Shown piece after piece: positions 15,875 through 23,847 of a stretch of 64,000 nucleotides of DNA. The DNA is from Sphingomonadaceae bacterium (GTDB lineage Bacteria > Pseudomonadota > Alphaproteobacteria > Sphingomonadales > Sphingomonadaceae), in contig JAFAZF010000014.1 in the NCBI GenBank assembly GCA_019239915.1, positions 1 through 64,000 of the forward strand, given 5' to 3'. How positions within the stretch are numbered: position 1 is the stretch's first letter; every line of letters starts with the position of its first letter. A model generated the notes under the pieces. That model did not search any database and had not been told where the DNA came from. It worked only from the letters and a program-made list of their open reading frames with translations. The translations under genes were made by a program, and so were the position numbers.

Positions 15875-16087
15875 TCAGCCAACCTTGGCGCGGCGCCGGC
15901 GCACGCCAAGTCGCCGGGCGCGCCGCTCGACCGAAACCGGCGTCCGACCCAGCAGAGTGGCGATGTCGAGCCAGCTGCGCCGTTCGGCGGCATATGCCCT
16001 CAGCAGCGCGTCGTCCTCGCCCGCCCAGCGCCGATAGGCGTTAGGCTCGCACCCGTTCCAATCGGCTCCATCGTTTCCCACGAGCAT
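15875..16087 (-). CDS. Small SANT/Myb-like protein
   Basis: A 70-residue protein from the ATG at 16087. The core RRWAGEDDALLRAYAAERR, then WLDIATLLGRTPVSVERR and ARRLGVRRRR, has the SANT/Myb or GcrA-like tri-helical pattern with a basic C-terminus, so DNA binding is likely. It is related in pattern to the protein at 10879-11058. It is convergent with the membrane protein gene on its left and divergent from the KaiC-like gene on its right, so it may share a control region with the latter. Longer readings of the same frame run antisense through the kaiC-like gene and are not credible. Confidence 0.6.
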   Translation of the reverse strand: MLVGNDGADWNGCEPNAYRRWAGEDDALLRAYAAERRSWLDIATLLGRTPVSVERRARRLGVRRRRAKVG

Positions 16088-16279
16088 GAGACGGCGCGAA
16101 CGCTGTCGGCCCGCAACGCTTGCAGCGCGTGTCTCCGGCGTGCGAACTGCGGCCGCGGCGGAGCTAGGACGCTGAATTCCTCGCCAAATGCGTTGCACTC
16201 GCCTACCGGTGCCCGCAACAGCCGCGACGATATGGCGCGCGGCATATGTCGAACCCGTGCATTGGAGCATCGAGCGCCG

Positions 16280-17782
16280 ATGGCCGATCCTGAGCTGCGT
16301 ATCTCGACCGGCAACGTCGGCCTCGACCAGATCCTGCGCGGCGGTTTGCCCGCCAACCGGCTGTTTCTCCTCGAAGGCACGCCCGGCTCGGGCAAGACGA
16401 CGCTTGCGCTCCAGTTCCTGCTCGAAGGCGCGCGGAACGGCGAACCCGTCCTCTACATCACGCTTTCGGAGACGAGCGAGGAGCTCAACGTCGTCGCCGC
16501 CTCCCATGGCTGGAACCTGGACTCTATCGCTCTGTTCGAGCTCGCCTCCGCCGAGGAGGTGCTGGGCGCCGGCCGCGATCAGTCGATCCTGCACAGTTGG
16601 GAGATGGAGCTCGGCGGGACGATCCAGCTCATCCGCGAGCAGGTCGAGCGGATCAAGCCGAAGCGCGTGGTGTTCGACAGCCTGTCCGAGATGCGGCTGC
16701 TGGCGCAGGATCCGCTCCGCTACCGGCGGCAGCTCCTTCATCTGAAGCAGTTCTTCAGCGGCCTGAGCACTACCGTGCTGCTGATCGACGACCTCACCGG
16801 CACGCGCGGCGAGCGGGACAATCATCTCCACAGCCTCTGCCATGGCGTCATCACGCTTGAGCGCCTGACGCTGGATTTCGGCGCGGCGCGCCGGCGCCTG
16901 CAGGTCCAGAAGCTTCGCGGGGTCGACTTCGTCGCCGGCTTTCACGACTTCGTCATCCGCAGAGGCGGTCTCGACATATTCCCGCGCCTGATCGCCGCGG
17001 ATCATCACACGCCCTTCGTCGGCGAGCCGGTCAGCAGCGGCGTCCCCGAGCTTGACACCCTGCTCGGTGGCGGGCCCGCGCGCGGCACCAGCACGCTCGT
17101 TACCGGCCCGTCGGGAGCGGGCAAGACGTCGCTCACGCTGCAATATATCGCGGCGGCCTGCCGGCGCGGTGAACGCTGCGCGATCTACGAGTTCGATGAG
17201 CGCATCGGAACTATGCTCGCGCGCGCGAAGGCGTTCGGCATCGACCTTCAGCGCTTCATCGACGACGGCCTGCTGATCTTGCGCCAGGTCGATCCGGCCG
17301 AGATCGCGCCCGGCCAGTTCACGGCGATGGTCCGTCGGGAAGTCGAAGCGGCTGATACGCGTGTCGTTCTGATCGACAGCCTCAACGGCTATCTGGCCGC
17401 GATGCCGCAGGAGCAGCAGCTCACGCTTCAGCTCCACGAACTGCTTTCATTCATGAACCAGGCCGGCGTGGTGACGCTTCTCGTCAACCCGCAGCAGGGG
17501 TTCTTCGGCAACATGCAGGCGCATGGGCTCGACGTTTCCTACATCGCCGACGTGGTGGTGCTGATCCGCTTCTTCGAAGCGGGAGGACGCATTCGCAAGG
17601 CGATCTCGGTCGTCAAGAACCGCAGCGGCCAGCACGAGGACGCCATTCGCGAGCTGCGCATCGACCAGGATGGCGTTCGGGTCGGCGAGCCGCTGACGGC
17701 GTTCAAGGGCATCCTCACCGGAACGCCCGAATATGTCGGTTCGCCACGTCCCTTGATGGAGGATCGCGGCGGCGGTGAGTAG
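16280..17782 (+). CDS. KaiC-like double-domain ATPase
   Basis: A 500-residue RecA-fold protein with two KaiC domains, close in length to cyanobacterial KaiC (519). The first P-loop is GTPGSGKTT (residues 33-41), the second GPSGAGKTS (276-284); Walker B strands are VVFDSLSE and VVLIDSLN. The catalytic EE pair is SE in the first domain and DE in the second. At the auto-phosphorylation site, where KaiC has Ser-Thr, this protein has Ser420-Tyr421. No kaiA or kaiB is seen. The gene overlaps the next, a hybrid histidine kinase, by 8 bp, so the pair is translationally coupled. The start at 16280 is chosen by homology. Confidence 0.88.
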   Translation: MADPELRISTGNVGLDQILRGGLPANRLFLLEGTPGSGKTTLALQFLLEGARNGEPVLYITLSETSEELNVVAASHGWNLDSIALFELASAEEVLGAGRDQSILHSWEMELGGTIQLIREQVERIKPKRVVFDSLSEMRLLAQDPLRYRRQLLHLKQFFSGLSTTVLLIDDLTGTRGERDNHLHSLCHGVITLERLTLDFGAARRRLQVQKLRGVDFVAGFHDFVIRRGGLDIFPRLIAADHHTPFVGEPVSSGVPELDTLLGGGPARGTSTLVTGPSGAGKTSLTLQYIAAACRRGERCAIYEFDERIGTMLARAKAFGIDLQRFIDDGLLILRQVDPAEIAPGQFTAMVRREVEAADTRVVLIDSLNGYLAAMPQEQQLTLQLHELLSFMNQAGVVTLLVNPQQGFFGNMQAHGLDVSYIADVVVLIRFFEAGGRIRKAISVVKNRSGQHEDAIRELRIDQDGVRVGEPLTAFKGILTGTPEYVGSPRPLMEDRGGGE

Positions 17783-19859
17783 CTCCGCTTCCGAAGGCCA
17801 TCGCGTCCTCGTCAGCGCACCCTTCGGGCGAGACGGCGAGAGTGTTGCCGCGCTGTTGCGGGAGCGTGGCTACGATGCGCGCGTCTGCGCCACGCTGGAA
17901 GATCTCGCCGCGCACTTCGATGAGCATGTCGGCGCGATCCTCGTGACCGAGGAGGCGCTCGCGGCGGACCTGGGCCCGCTGCACCGGGCGCTCGCGCAGC
18001 AGCCGACATGGTCGGACATCCCGTTTATCCTGCTTGCCGGCCGCCAGGCCGCCCGCGTGCTCCACACCGAAGCGATCCGCAGGCGCTTGCCCGACAATGC
18101 CACCAACGTGGTGCTCCTCGAGCGCCCGCTGAGCACGGAATCGCTCGTCAGTGCGATCGCGTCGGCGCTGCGCGCTCGGCAGAAGCAGTTCCTGATCCGC
18201 GACCAGGTGGCCGAGCTTGATGCCGAGCGGCTACGTCTCACCACCCTGCTCGACAATCTTCCCGTCGGCGTCGCCTTCGTGGATCGCGAGGGCAGCACCC
18301 AGATCGCGAACCCGGCCTTTCGCCGCTTCAGCCCGGCCGGCGTGATACCGGCGCGCGATCCGGAGGCCCACCGCCGCTGGCGGGGCTTTGACGACAAGGG
18401 CGAAAGGATCGTCGCCGCCGACTTCCCGGGAATGCGATCGCTGCGCGGCGAGCACGTGCCGGGCGTGGAATTTCTGTTCAGCGAGACCGAAGGGCACGAG
18501 GTGTGGACCCGGGTCAGCGGCGTTCCGCTCAAGGGCGAGGACGGCGCCATCGTCGGCGCGATCTCGGTGATCGTGGACATCGACGAGCAGAAGCGGGCGC
18601 AGCAGGAACTGGCGGCTTCCGCCAGCCACCTGGAGAGCGAGGTCGCCGCGCGGACGGCGGAGCTCGAGCAGGCAATGGCACGCCTGAAGGCCGAAGCCGC
18701 CGAGCGCGAGCAGACCGAAGCGGCTCTCCGGCAATCGCAGAAGATGGAAGCGGTCGGCCAGCTCACCGGCGGTATCGCCCACGATTTCAACAATATGCTC
18801 ACGGGCGTTATTGGCGCGCTGGATATCATGAAGCGGCGCATCGCGTCCAACCGCTATGACGACCTCGACCGCTTCATGGATGCGGCCGCAACCTCGGCGC
18901 AGCGCGCCGCCGCCCTCACCTCGCGTCTGCTCGCCTTTTCGCGGCGCCAGTCGCTCGACAGCCGCCCAACCGACGTCAACGCGTTGCTCCGCTCGCTCGA
19001 AGAGCTGCTCCGCCGGACCATGACGGAAAGGATCGAGTTGTCGATCGCGATCGCGCCGGACCTGCCCGCCGGTATCGTCGATGCGAACCAGCTTGAGAGC
19101 GCCGTGCTCAACCTCGCGATCAACGCGCGGGATGCGATGCCGAACGGCGGCACGCTGACGATCTGCACTCGCGTCGAGTCCGTGACCCAAGACCAGGGCG
19201 CGGGTATCGAGCCGGGGCGCTACATCGTCGTGTCGGTGTCGGACACCGGCGTCGGCATGGACGAGGCGACGCTGGAGAAGGTGTTCGACCCCTTCTTCAC
19301 GACCAAGCCGGTGGGTCAGGGAACCGGGCTCGGCCTGTCGATGGTCTACGGCTTTGCCAAGCAATCAAACGGACTGGTGCGCGTGGAGTCGGCGCCGGGC
19401 GCCGGCACCACCGTCAGTATCTATCTGCCGGCTGCAGATGCTTCGTTCGAGCGGGAAGCCGCAACGGGAGCCGACCTTACGCCTCAGGGCAAGGGCCAAT
19501 CCGTGCTGCTGGTCGAGGACGACGATTCCGTTCGCCTGCTCGTGCGGGACGTGCTCGAGGAACTTGGCTACCGCGCCATCGAGGCGGCCGAACCGGAGAC
19601 CGCGGCGAGGTTGCTCGCCTCCGGAGAGCGCTTCGACCTGATGGTGTCCGATGTCGGGCTGCCTGGAATGAACGGGCGGCAGCTCGCCGAGATCGCCAGG
19701 CAGCATCATCCGCAGCTGCCGATCCTGTTCGTCACCGGTTATGCGGAGAACGCCGCGATCCGCACGCGCTTCCTGGGCACGAACATGGCGATGATCACCA
19801 AGCCGTTCCAGATCGAGCTGCTCTCCTCGAAGATCAGCGAGATGCTCGGCGCGCGTTGA
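17775..19859 (+). CDS. Hybrid histidine kinase with N-terminal pseudo-receiver
   Basis: A 694-residue cytoplasmic kinase starting at GTG 17775 inside the end of the KaiC-like gene. Residues 9-130 look like a receiver domain that lost its phospho-Asp (GAILVTEEAL) and conserved Lys (LERPLS). Then come a coiled linker, a PAS domain (about 155-275, LPVGVAFVDREG), a second coil, and HisKA with the acceptor His336 in GGIAHDFNN. The HATPase domain follows (NLAINARDAMP, DTGVGMDEAT, GTGLGLSMVYGFAKQ), then a C-terminal receiver with Asp626 (LMVSDVGLPG). Coupling to the KaiC-like ATPase implies that the two act together. Confidence 0.9.
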   Translation: MSSSASEGHRVLVSAPFGRDGESVAALLRERGYDARVCATLEDLAAHFDEHVGAILVTEEALAADLGPLHRALAQQPTWSDIPFILLAGRQAARVLHTEAIRRRLPDNATNVVLLERPLSTESLVSAIASALRARQKQFLIRDQVAELDAERLRLTTLLDNLPVGVAFVDREGSTQIANPAFRRFSPAGVIPARDPEAHRRWRGFDDKGERIVAADFPGMRSLRGEHVPGVEFLFSETEGHEVWTRVSGVPLKGEDGAIVGAISVIVDIDEQKRAQQELAASASHLESEVAARTAELEQAMARLKAEAAEREQTEAALRQSQKMEAVGQLTGGIAHDFNNMLTGVIGALDIMKRRIASNRYDDLDRFMDAAATSAQRAAALTSRLLAFSRRQSLDSRPTDVNALLRSLEELLRRTMTERIELSIAIAPDLPAGIVDANQLESAVLNLAINARDAMPNGGTLTICTRVESVTQDQGAGIEPGRYIVVSVSDTGVGMDEATLEKVFDPFFTTKPVGQGTGLGLSMVYGFAKQSNGLVRVESAPGAGTTVSIYLPAADASFEREAATGADLTPQGKGQSVLLVEDDDSVRLLVRDVLEELGYRAIEAAEPETAARLLASGERFDLMVSDVGLPGMNGRQLAEIARQHHPQLPILFVTGYAENAAIRTRFLGTNMAMITKPFQIELLSSKISEMLGAR

Positions 19860-20439
19860 GCGGGGACGCGTCGGACGCTGCCAGCGCCTGGGTCACGGCA
19901 GGAAGCATGTGCGCGGCGATCCGTGCGATCGCCGCTGCGTTGGGATGTATGCGGTCCGGCAGCGTGAGGCCGCGTCCGGCGAGGACGCCGGGCGGAAAGA
20001 ACGGCCAGACCGACGCGCCGTGAGCAGCGGCAACGTCGAGATAGATCTGGTCGCACGCAGAGGCGAAATCCCCGAGGAAGCGCGGCGCCGCCATCGCGCC
20101 CAGCAGCACCGGGATGCCGCACCTGGCGAGTTCGGCGACGATCGCGTCGAGATTATGACGCGTGGCCGAAAGCGGCAGGCCGCGCAGCAGGTCGTTGGCG
20201 CCCAGCGCCACAATCGCGAGATCGGGCAGCCGGGTCAGCGCCGAGAGCAACCGAGGTAGGCGCGCCAGCGCGGCCGCGGTGGTATCGCCGGAGACGCCGC
20301 CATTCTGGACGACGGCTTCCGGCAGATCCCGCGCGAGCAGTCGCTGCAGCTGCGCCGGAAAGGCATCCTCGGACCGCAGCCCATAGCCGGCGGTAAGGCT
20401 GTCACCCACCGCCAGCACGAATGGCCGACCTTCGCTCAA
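19834..20439 (-). CDS. SGNH/GDSL esterase (TesA-like arylesterase)
   Basis: An SGNH-hydrolase of about 200 residues. The four family blocks are visible: the nucleophile in FVLAVGDSLTAGYG, the Gly block NGGVSGDTT, the Asn block VALGANDLLRG, and the catalytic Asp/His in DRIHPNA. Such enzymes hydrolyse thioesters, aryl esters or lipids, often in the periplasm. The start is uncertain: TTG at 20439 (LSEGRPFVLAVG) fits family length, while the open frame extends to 20811 through low-quality sequence. No signal peptide is seen with this start. The 3' end overlaps the end of the convergent kinase gene by 26 bp. Confidence 0.8.
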   Translation of the reverse strand: MSEGRPFVLAVGDSLTAGYGLRSEDAFPAQLQRLLARDLPEAVVQNGGVSGDTTAAALARLPRLLSALTRLPDLAIVALGANDLLRGLPLSATRHNLDAIVAELARCGIPVLLGAMAAPRFLGDFASACDQIYLDVAAAHGASVWPFFPPGVLAGRGLTLPDRIHPNAAAIARIAAHMLPAVTQALAASDASPLNARRASR

Positions 20440-20711
20440 CGCGAGCCTCGCACGGTGATCGAAACGCCGCTGCTGCAGCGGACACGCGAGCGGCACTTCT
20501 CCGTCCGCTTGCCCGACAAGCGATCCGGCCGATTGTGCGCGGGCTTGAGCGGCCTGCCCTTGCCCGGGAAACGGACGGCCCACGCCGATAAGAAAAGCAT
20601 CCGACCTCCTGGATGCTCTCGAAGTGGGCATCGTGCCGAGCGTTTTCCAGGCGAGCACAACAAGCTGGCAGCTGAAGGAGCCGGACTGCCGGTCTCGGCT
20701 CCCGGCAAGGA
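20440..20711. other. Stretch without a convincing gene
   Basis: About 270 bp between the esterase and DUF3606 genes. Several frames are open because of GC richness, but none shows family motifs or a ribosome binding site. It may hold the esterase promoter or its true N-terminus. Confidence 0.35.
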
Positions 20712-20900
20712 TCAGCTGCGCTCGTCTTTCCCGAGATGGCGGGCAACGGCGTCGGCGCCACGCCCGACCGCGTTTACCGCTGCCGCCAGCTCCTCCTTCG
20801 TGACGCCCCATTTGTGCGTCCAGTAGCGGACCTCATAATCCTCATGCAGAGATATGCGGCTCGCATCCTGGGGATGGCGCAGCGTGGTATCGTCCGACAT
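20712..20900 (-). CDS. DUF3606 small protein
   Basis: A 62-residue protein from the ATG at 20900, which has a good GGGAG ribosome binding site; an upstream start at 20957 is less likely. The pattern DASRISLHEDYEVRYWTHKWGVTKEEL...AVGRGADAVARHLGK is that of DUF3606, small alphaproteobacterial proteins often tied to stress conditions. The central WTHKWGVT is typical. Biochemical function is unknown. It is divergent from the ClpP-like gene. Confidence 0.85.
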   Translation of the reverse strand: MSDDTTLRHPQDASRISLHEDYEVRYWTHKWGVTKEELAAAVNAVGRGADAVARHLGKDERS

Positions 20901-21046
20901 CGTCGATCTCCCGAAGCGTTGAGCCCCAACAACGAACGATAGCCGAATTGGATTCACGATCCTGCCGCGAGTCCGAGATGCGTCCGTGGCCGCATTTAGG
21001 AGTTATCCGCTCGCCGGCCGGCGAGGCCGGTGCATTGGAGACCGCG

Positions 21047-21616
21047 ATGACGCAACCTACCCTGTCACCTAAGGACTTCGCGAACCCGAGCGTGCTGCTC
21101 GCCGGCGCGGTCGATTACAACATGTACGTCAACTTCCGGAACCAGCTGTCGAATGCCCCGTCGGAGGGCGTCGTGGCGATCGAACTGAGCACCCTCGGCG
21201 GCGATCCCGAGGTCGCGCGCATGATGGGCGAGGATGTCCGCTTCCATAGCGACATCGCGCCGCAGCGGCGGATCGTGTTCCTCGGCAAGGCCGCGATCTA
21301 TTCGGCGGGCGCCACCTTCATGAGCTTCTTCGCGCGCCAGAACCGCTATCTCACACGCGGCACGCGACTGATGATCCACGAGCGCAAGATGCAGAAGGAC
21401 CTCCACATCGAAGGTCCGCTGACGACGTGCGTCGCGACGCTCGAGGCGACCCTCAACGAGATACGAGAATCCATCCGGATCCAGAACGAAGGCTTCGAGA
21501 GCCTCGTGCGGGATTCCAGCGTCACGATGGAAGAGGTGCTGAAGCGGGCGCCTTCCAACTGGTATATCGAGGCGCAGGAGGCGCAGACGCTCGGGCTGAT
21601 CGAAGCGGTCATCTAG
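21047..21616 (+). CDS. ClpP-like serine peptidase (S14 family)
   Basis: A 189-residue ClpP-fold protein. The ATG at 21047 is preceded by a good GGAG site at 21037-21040, so an upstream start at 20948 is rejected. The likely nucleophile Ser is in AIYSAGATFM, and the His is in RLMIHERKM, placed as in ClpP. The handle region is helical (ATLEATLNEIRESIRIQNEGF). It lacks the usual GG-ASMG context of housekeeping ClpP, and no clpX/clpA lies nearby, so it is probably a paralogue with its own targets. The next gene, a glutathione transferase, starts 45 bp downstream in the same direction. Confidence 0.8.
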   Translation: MTQPTLSPKDFANPSVLLAGAVDYNMYVNFRNQLSNAPSEGVVAIELSTLGGDPEVARMMGEDVRFHSDIAPQRRIVFLGKAAIYSAGATFMSFFARQNRYLTRGTRLMIHERKMQKDLHIEGPLTTCVATLEATLNEIRESIRIQNEGFESLVRDSSVTMEEVLKRAPSNWYIEAQEAQTLGLIEAVI

Positions 21617-21661
21617 GAGCCGGGCGTTGCCGCCGCCTCGCCTGCCGTCTATCGCGCGGCG

Positions 21662-22333
21662 ATGCTCAAGCTCTTCATCGGCAACAAGGCCTATTCCTCC
21701 TGGTCGATGCGCGGCTGGCTGGCGGTGCGCCAGTCGGGCCTGCCCTTCGAGGAGATCGTCGTCCCGCTCTACGACGAGGCCTGGGACAGGCGTCGCGAGG
21801 GCGACGAGTTCGCGCCTTCCTCGGGCAAGGTGCCGATCCTGTGGGACGGCGATGTCGTCGTCTGGGATTCGCTCGCGATCGTCGAGTTCCTGGCCGATCG
21901 CGTCGGCCGCGAGCTGTTCTGGCCCGCCGACGAGGCGGCGCGCGCGATGGCGCGCTCGATGGCGGCGGAGATGCATTCCGGGTTCGCGAACCTGCGCCGC
22001 GAGCACACGATGAACATCCGGCGGCGCTATCCGCCGCAGCCCTTGACGCCCGGCGTCGCGGCCGATGTCGGCCGCATCTACGAGCTGTGGGCGCAGGCGC
22101 GTGCCCGCTTCGGCGGCGACGGGCCCTTTCTGTTCGGCGCCTTCGGCGCCGCGGACATCATGTTCGCGCCGGTCGCCACGCGGCTCGTCACCTATTCGAT
22201 CCCGGTGCCGCGCTTCGCCGCCTCCTATCTGGAAGCGCTGTTCGCGCACCACTTCGTGCAGGATTGGATTGCGGGCGCGCAGGCCGAGGATTGGGTGATC
22301 GAGAAGTTCGAGATGGCGGCGCCCGCGGGGTAA
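21662..22333 (+). CDS. Glutathione S-transferase family protein
   Basis: A 223-residue GST. The thioredoxin-like N-terminal domain starts MLKLFIGNKAYSSWSMRGWLAVRQ, with a likely glutathione-activating Ser/Tyr in YSSWS. It continues with the cis-Pro motif GKVPILWDG and the glutathione-binding D-S pair in VVWDSLAIVEFLAD. The all-helical C-terminal domain contains FLFGAFGAADIMFAPV. This subgroup is common in proteobacteria, and its substrates are usually unknown. The stop codon lies in the first of three AAGGTCACA repeats. Confidence 0.88.
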   Translation: MLKLFIGNKAYSSWSMRGWLAVRQSGLPFEEIVVPLYDEAWDRRREGDEFAPSSGKVPILWDGDVVVWDSLAIVEFLADRVGRELFWPADEAARAMARSMAAEMHSGFANLRREHTMNIRRRYPPQPLTPGVAADVGRIYELWAQARARFGGDGPFLFGAFGAADIMFAPVATRLVTYSIPVPRFAASYLEALFAHHFVQDWIAGAQAEDWVIEKFEMAAPAG

Positions 22334-22385
22334 GGTCACACATAAGGTCACATGGCCAACATGATACCGGGCGGCAAAGGTCACA
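22332..22385. repeat. Three direct AAGGTCACA repeats
   Basis: AAGGTCACA occurs at 22332-22340, 22344-22352 and 22377-22385, each followed by C or T and A. The spacings are 12 and 33 bp. They lie between the GST stop and the dapE start and could be protein-binding sites. The remaining DNA to 22557 holds no gene I can support. Confidence 0.5.
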
Positions 22386-22557
22386 TAGTTTCGTGACTTC
22401 ACGCGTATCGGCTGACGTTCGCAGGCGAATCCAACACTCGGCACCGCGCGTGACGATGTGCCGAAGACTCGCTGTAGGACAGCGAAATGTCGGTACAGCC
22501 GCTTCACAGCCGCCGTGCTCGGGGTATGCAGCCCGCGGCTAGGCAGGTGGAAGCGGG

Positions 22558-23721
22558 ATGGTTACGGCATCGGACATGGCCGCCACAATCGACGTCGTCG
22601 AACTCACCTCGCGGCTGATCGTCTGCCCCAGCGTCACGCCGGCCGACGCGGGTGCGCAGGCGGTGATCGCGGAGGCGCTGGAAGCGATCGGTTTCACCGT
22701 CGAGCGCTTCGTCGATGGCGAAGCGCCGGACGGGCCGGTGCACAATCTGCTCGCGACGCGCGGCGCCGGGGGTCCGCATTTCGCCTTCGCCGGCCATAGC
22801 GACGTCGTGCCGCCGGGACCTGGCTGGGCAAGCGATCCGTTCGCCGCCATGACGCGTGGCGAGTTGCTGCACGGGCGCGGCGCGGTCGACATGAAAGGGG
22901 CGATCGCCGCCTTCGTCGCGGCGGCCGCGCACGTGCGCGAGCATGCGGGCACGCTCAGCTTGATCATCACCGGTGACGAGGAAGGCCCCGCCGTCCACGG
23001 CACGCTCGCGCTGATGGAGCATATGGCGGCGCGCGGGCTGCGGCCCGATTTCTGCCTCGTCGGCGAGCCGACGTCGGAAGCGAGGCTTGGCGACACGATC
23101 AAGATCGGCCGGCGCGGCTCGGTCAACATGTGGATCGAGGTGCCCGGCACACAGGGGCACGTCGCCTACCCGCATCTCGCCGACAACCCGGCGACGCGAC
23201 TGGTGCGTATCCTTCATCGCCTGATGGAGATGCCGCTCGACGACGGATCGGACTGGTTCCAGCCTTCCAATCTGGAAGTGACCGACATCGAGATCGGCAA
23301 TCCCGCGACGAATGTCATTCCATCTGCGGCGCGGGCCCGGCTCAACATCCGCTTCAACGATCGGCAGCGTGGCGACGCGCTCGTGGCGCGCGCACACGCG
23401 ATCGTTGCGGAGGAAGCGCCGCGGGCGACGCTCATCGCCAAGATCTCGGGCGAAGCCTTCCTGACGCCGCCCGGCCGGCTCTCGGAGCTCGCCGGCGCGG
23501 CGGTGACCGCGGTGACGGGGCTCGTCCCCGTGCTCTCCACCAGCGGCGGCACCTCGGACGCGCGCTTTCTCTCGCGAATTTGTCCGGTGGTAGAGCTCGG
23601 TCTCGTCAACGCGACGATGCACAAGCTCGACGAGGCGGTCGCGGTCGCGGACCTGCACGCCTTGTCAGAGATTTACGCGCGGATCATCAGGGCCGCGCTG
23701 AGCTCGCCCACTCCGCGATGA
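22558..23721 (+). CDS. dapE: Succinyl-diaminopimelate desuccinylase
   Basis: The 387-residue product hydrolyses N-succinyl-LL-2,6-diaminopimelate in the lysine/peptidoglycan branch. It is an M20 metallopeptidase: a metal-binding His and Asp are in FAGHSDVVPPG and GRGAVDMKG, the catalytic Glu and metal Glu in ITGDEEGPAVHGT, further ligands in LVGEPTS, and the late His in LVNATMHKLDE. The dimerisation domain lies at about 180-295 (GRRGSVNMWIEVPGTQGHVAYPHLADNP). Start GTG/ATG choices: ATG at 22558 is used, but the second ATG (MAATIDVV, 22576) is also possible. Confidence 0.92.
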   Translation: MVTASDMAATIDVVELTSRLIVCPSVTPADAGAQAVIAEALEAIGFTVERFVDGEAPDGPVHNLLATRGAGGPHFAFAGHSDVVPPGPGWASDPFAAMTRGELLHGRGAVDMKGAIAAFVAAAAHVREHAGTLSLIITGDEEGPAVHGTLALMEHMAARGLRPDFCLVGEPTSEARLGDTIKIGRRGSVNMWIEVPGTQGHVAYPHLADNPATRLVRILHRLMEMPLDDGSDWFQPSNLEVTDIEIGNPATNVIPSAARARLNIRFNDRQRGDALVARAHAIVAEEAPRATLIAKISGEAFLTPPGRLSELAGAAVTAVTGLVPVLSTSGGTSDARFLSRICPVVELGLVNATMHKLDEAVAVADLHALSEIYARIIRAALSSPTPR

Positions 23722-23726
23722 ATTGG

Positions 23727-23822
23727 ACCATCCGTTCGCGCCGAGCGCAGGCAAAGTGCGTGCCTCGGGTGCCAACTCTTGTGGCACGTCCTTCGACTTC
23801 GCTCAGGACGAACGGTTCAGGG
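23727..23822. repeat. Dispersed palindromic repeat (family A) between convergent genes
   Basis: Two inverted arms are seen: CCGTTCGCGCCGAGCGCAGG near 23731 and CCTTCGACTTCGCTCAGGAC near 23793 followed by GAACGG. The same arm type recurs at 28941, 31688, 42612 and 55490. It lies between the ends of dapE and the GGDEF-EAL gene and may work as a bidirectional transcription end. Confidence 0.7.
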
Positions 23823-23847
23823 GCCCTGCTCGGCCCAGTCCCTGGTC

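Noticed and set aside
15875-17437. 520-residue minus-strand frame ending in the small SANT protein
   Set aside because: Only the last 70 residues (from 16087) look real; the rest is antisense to the KaiC-like gene.
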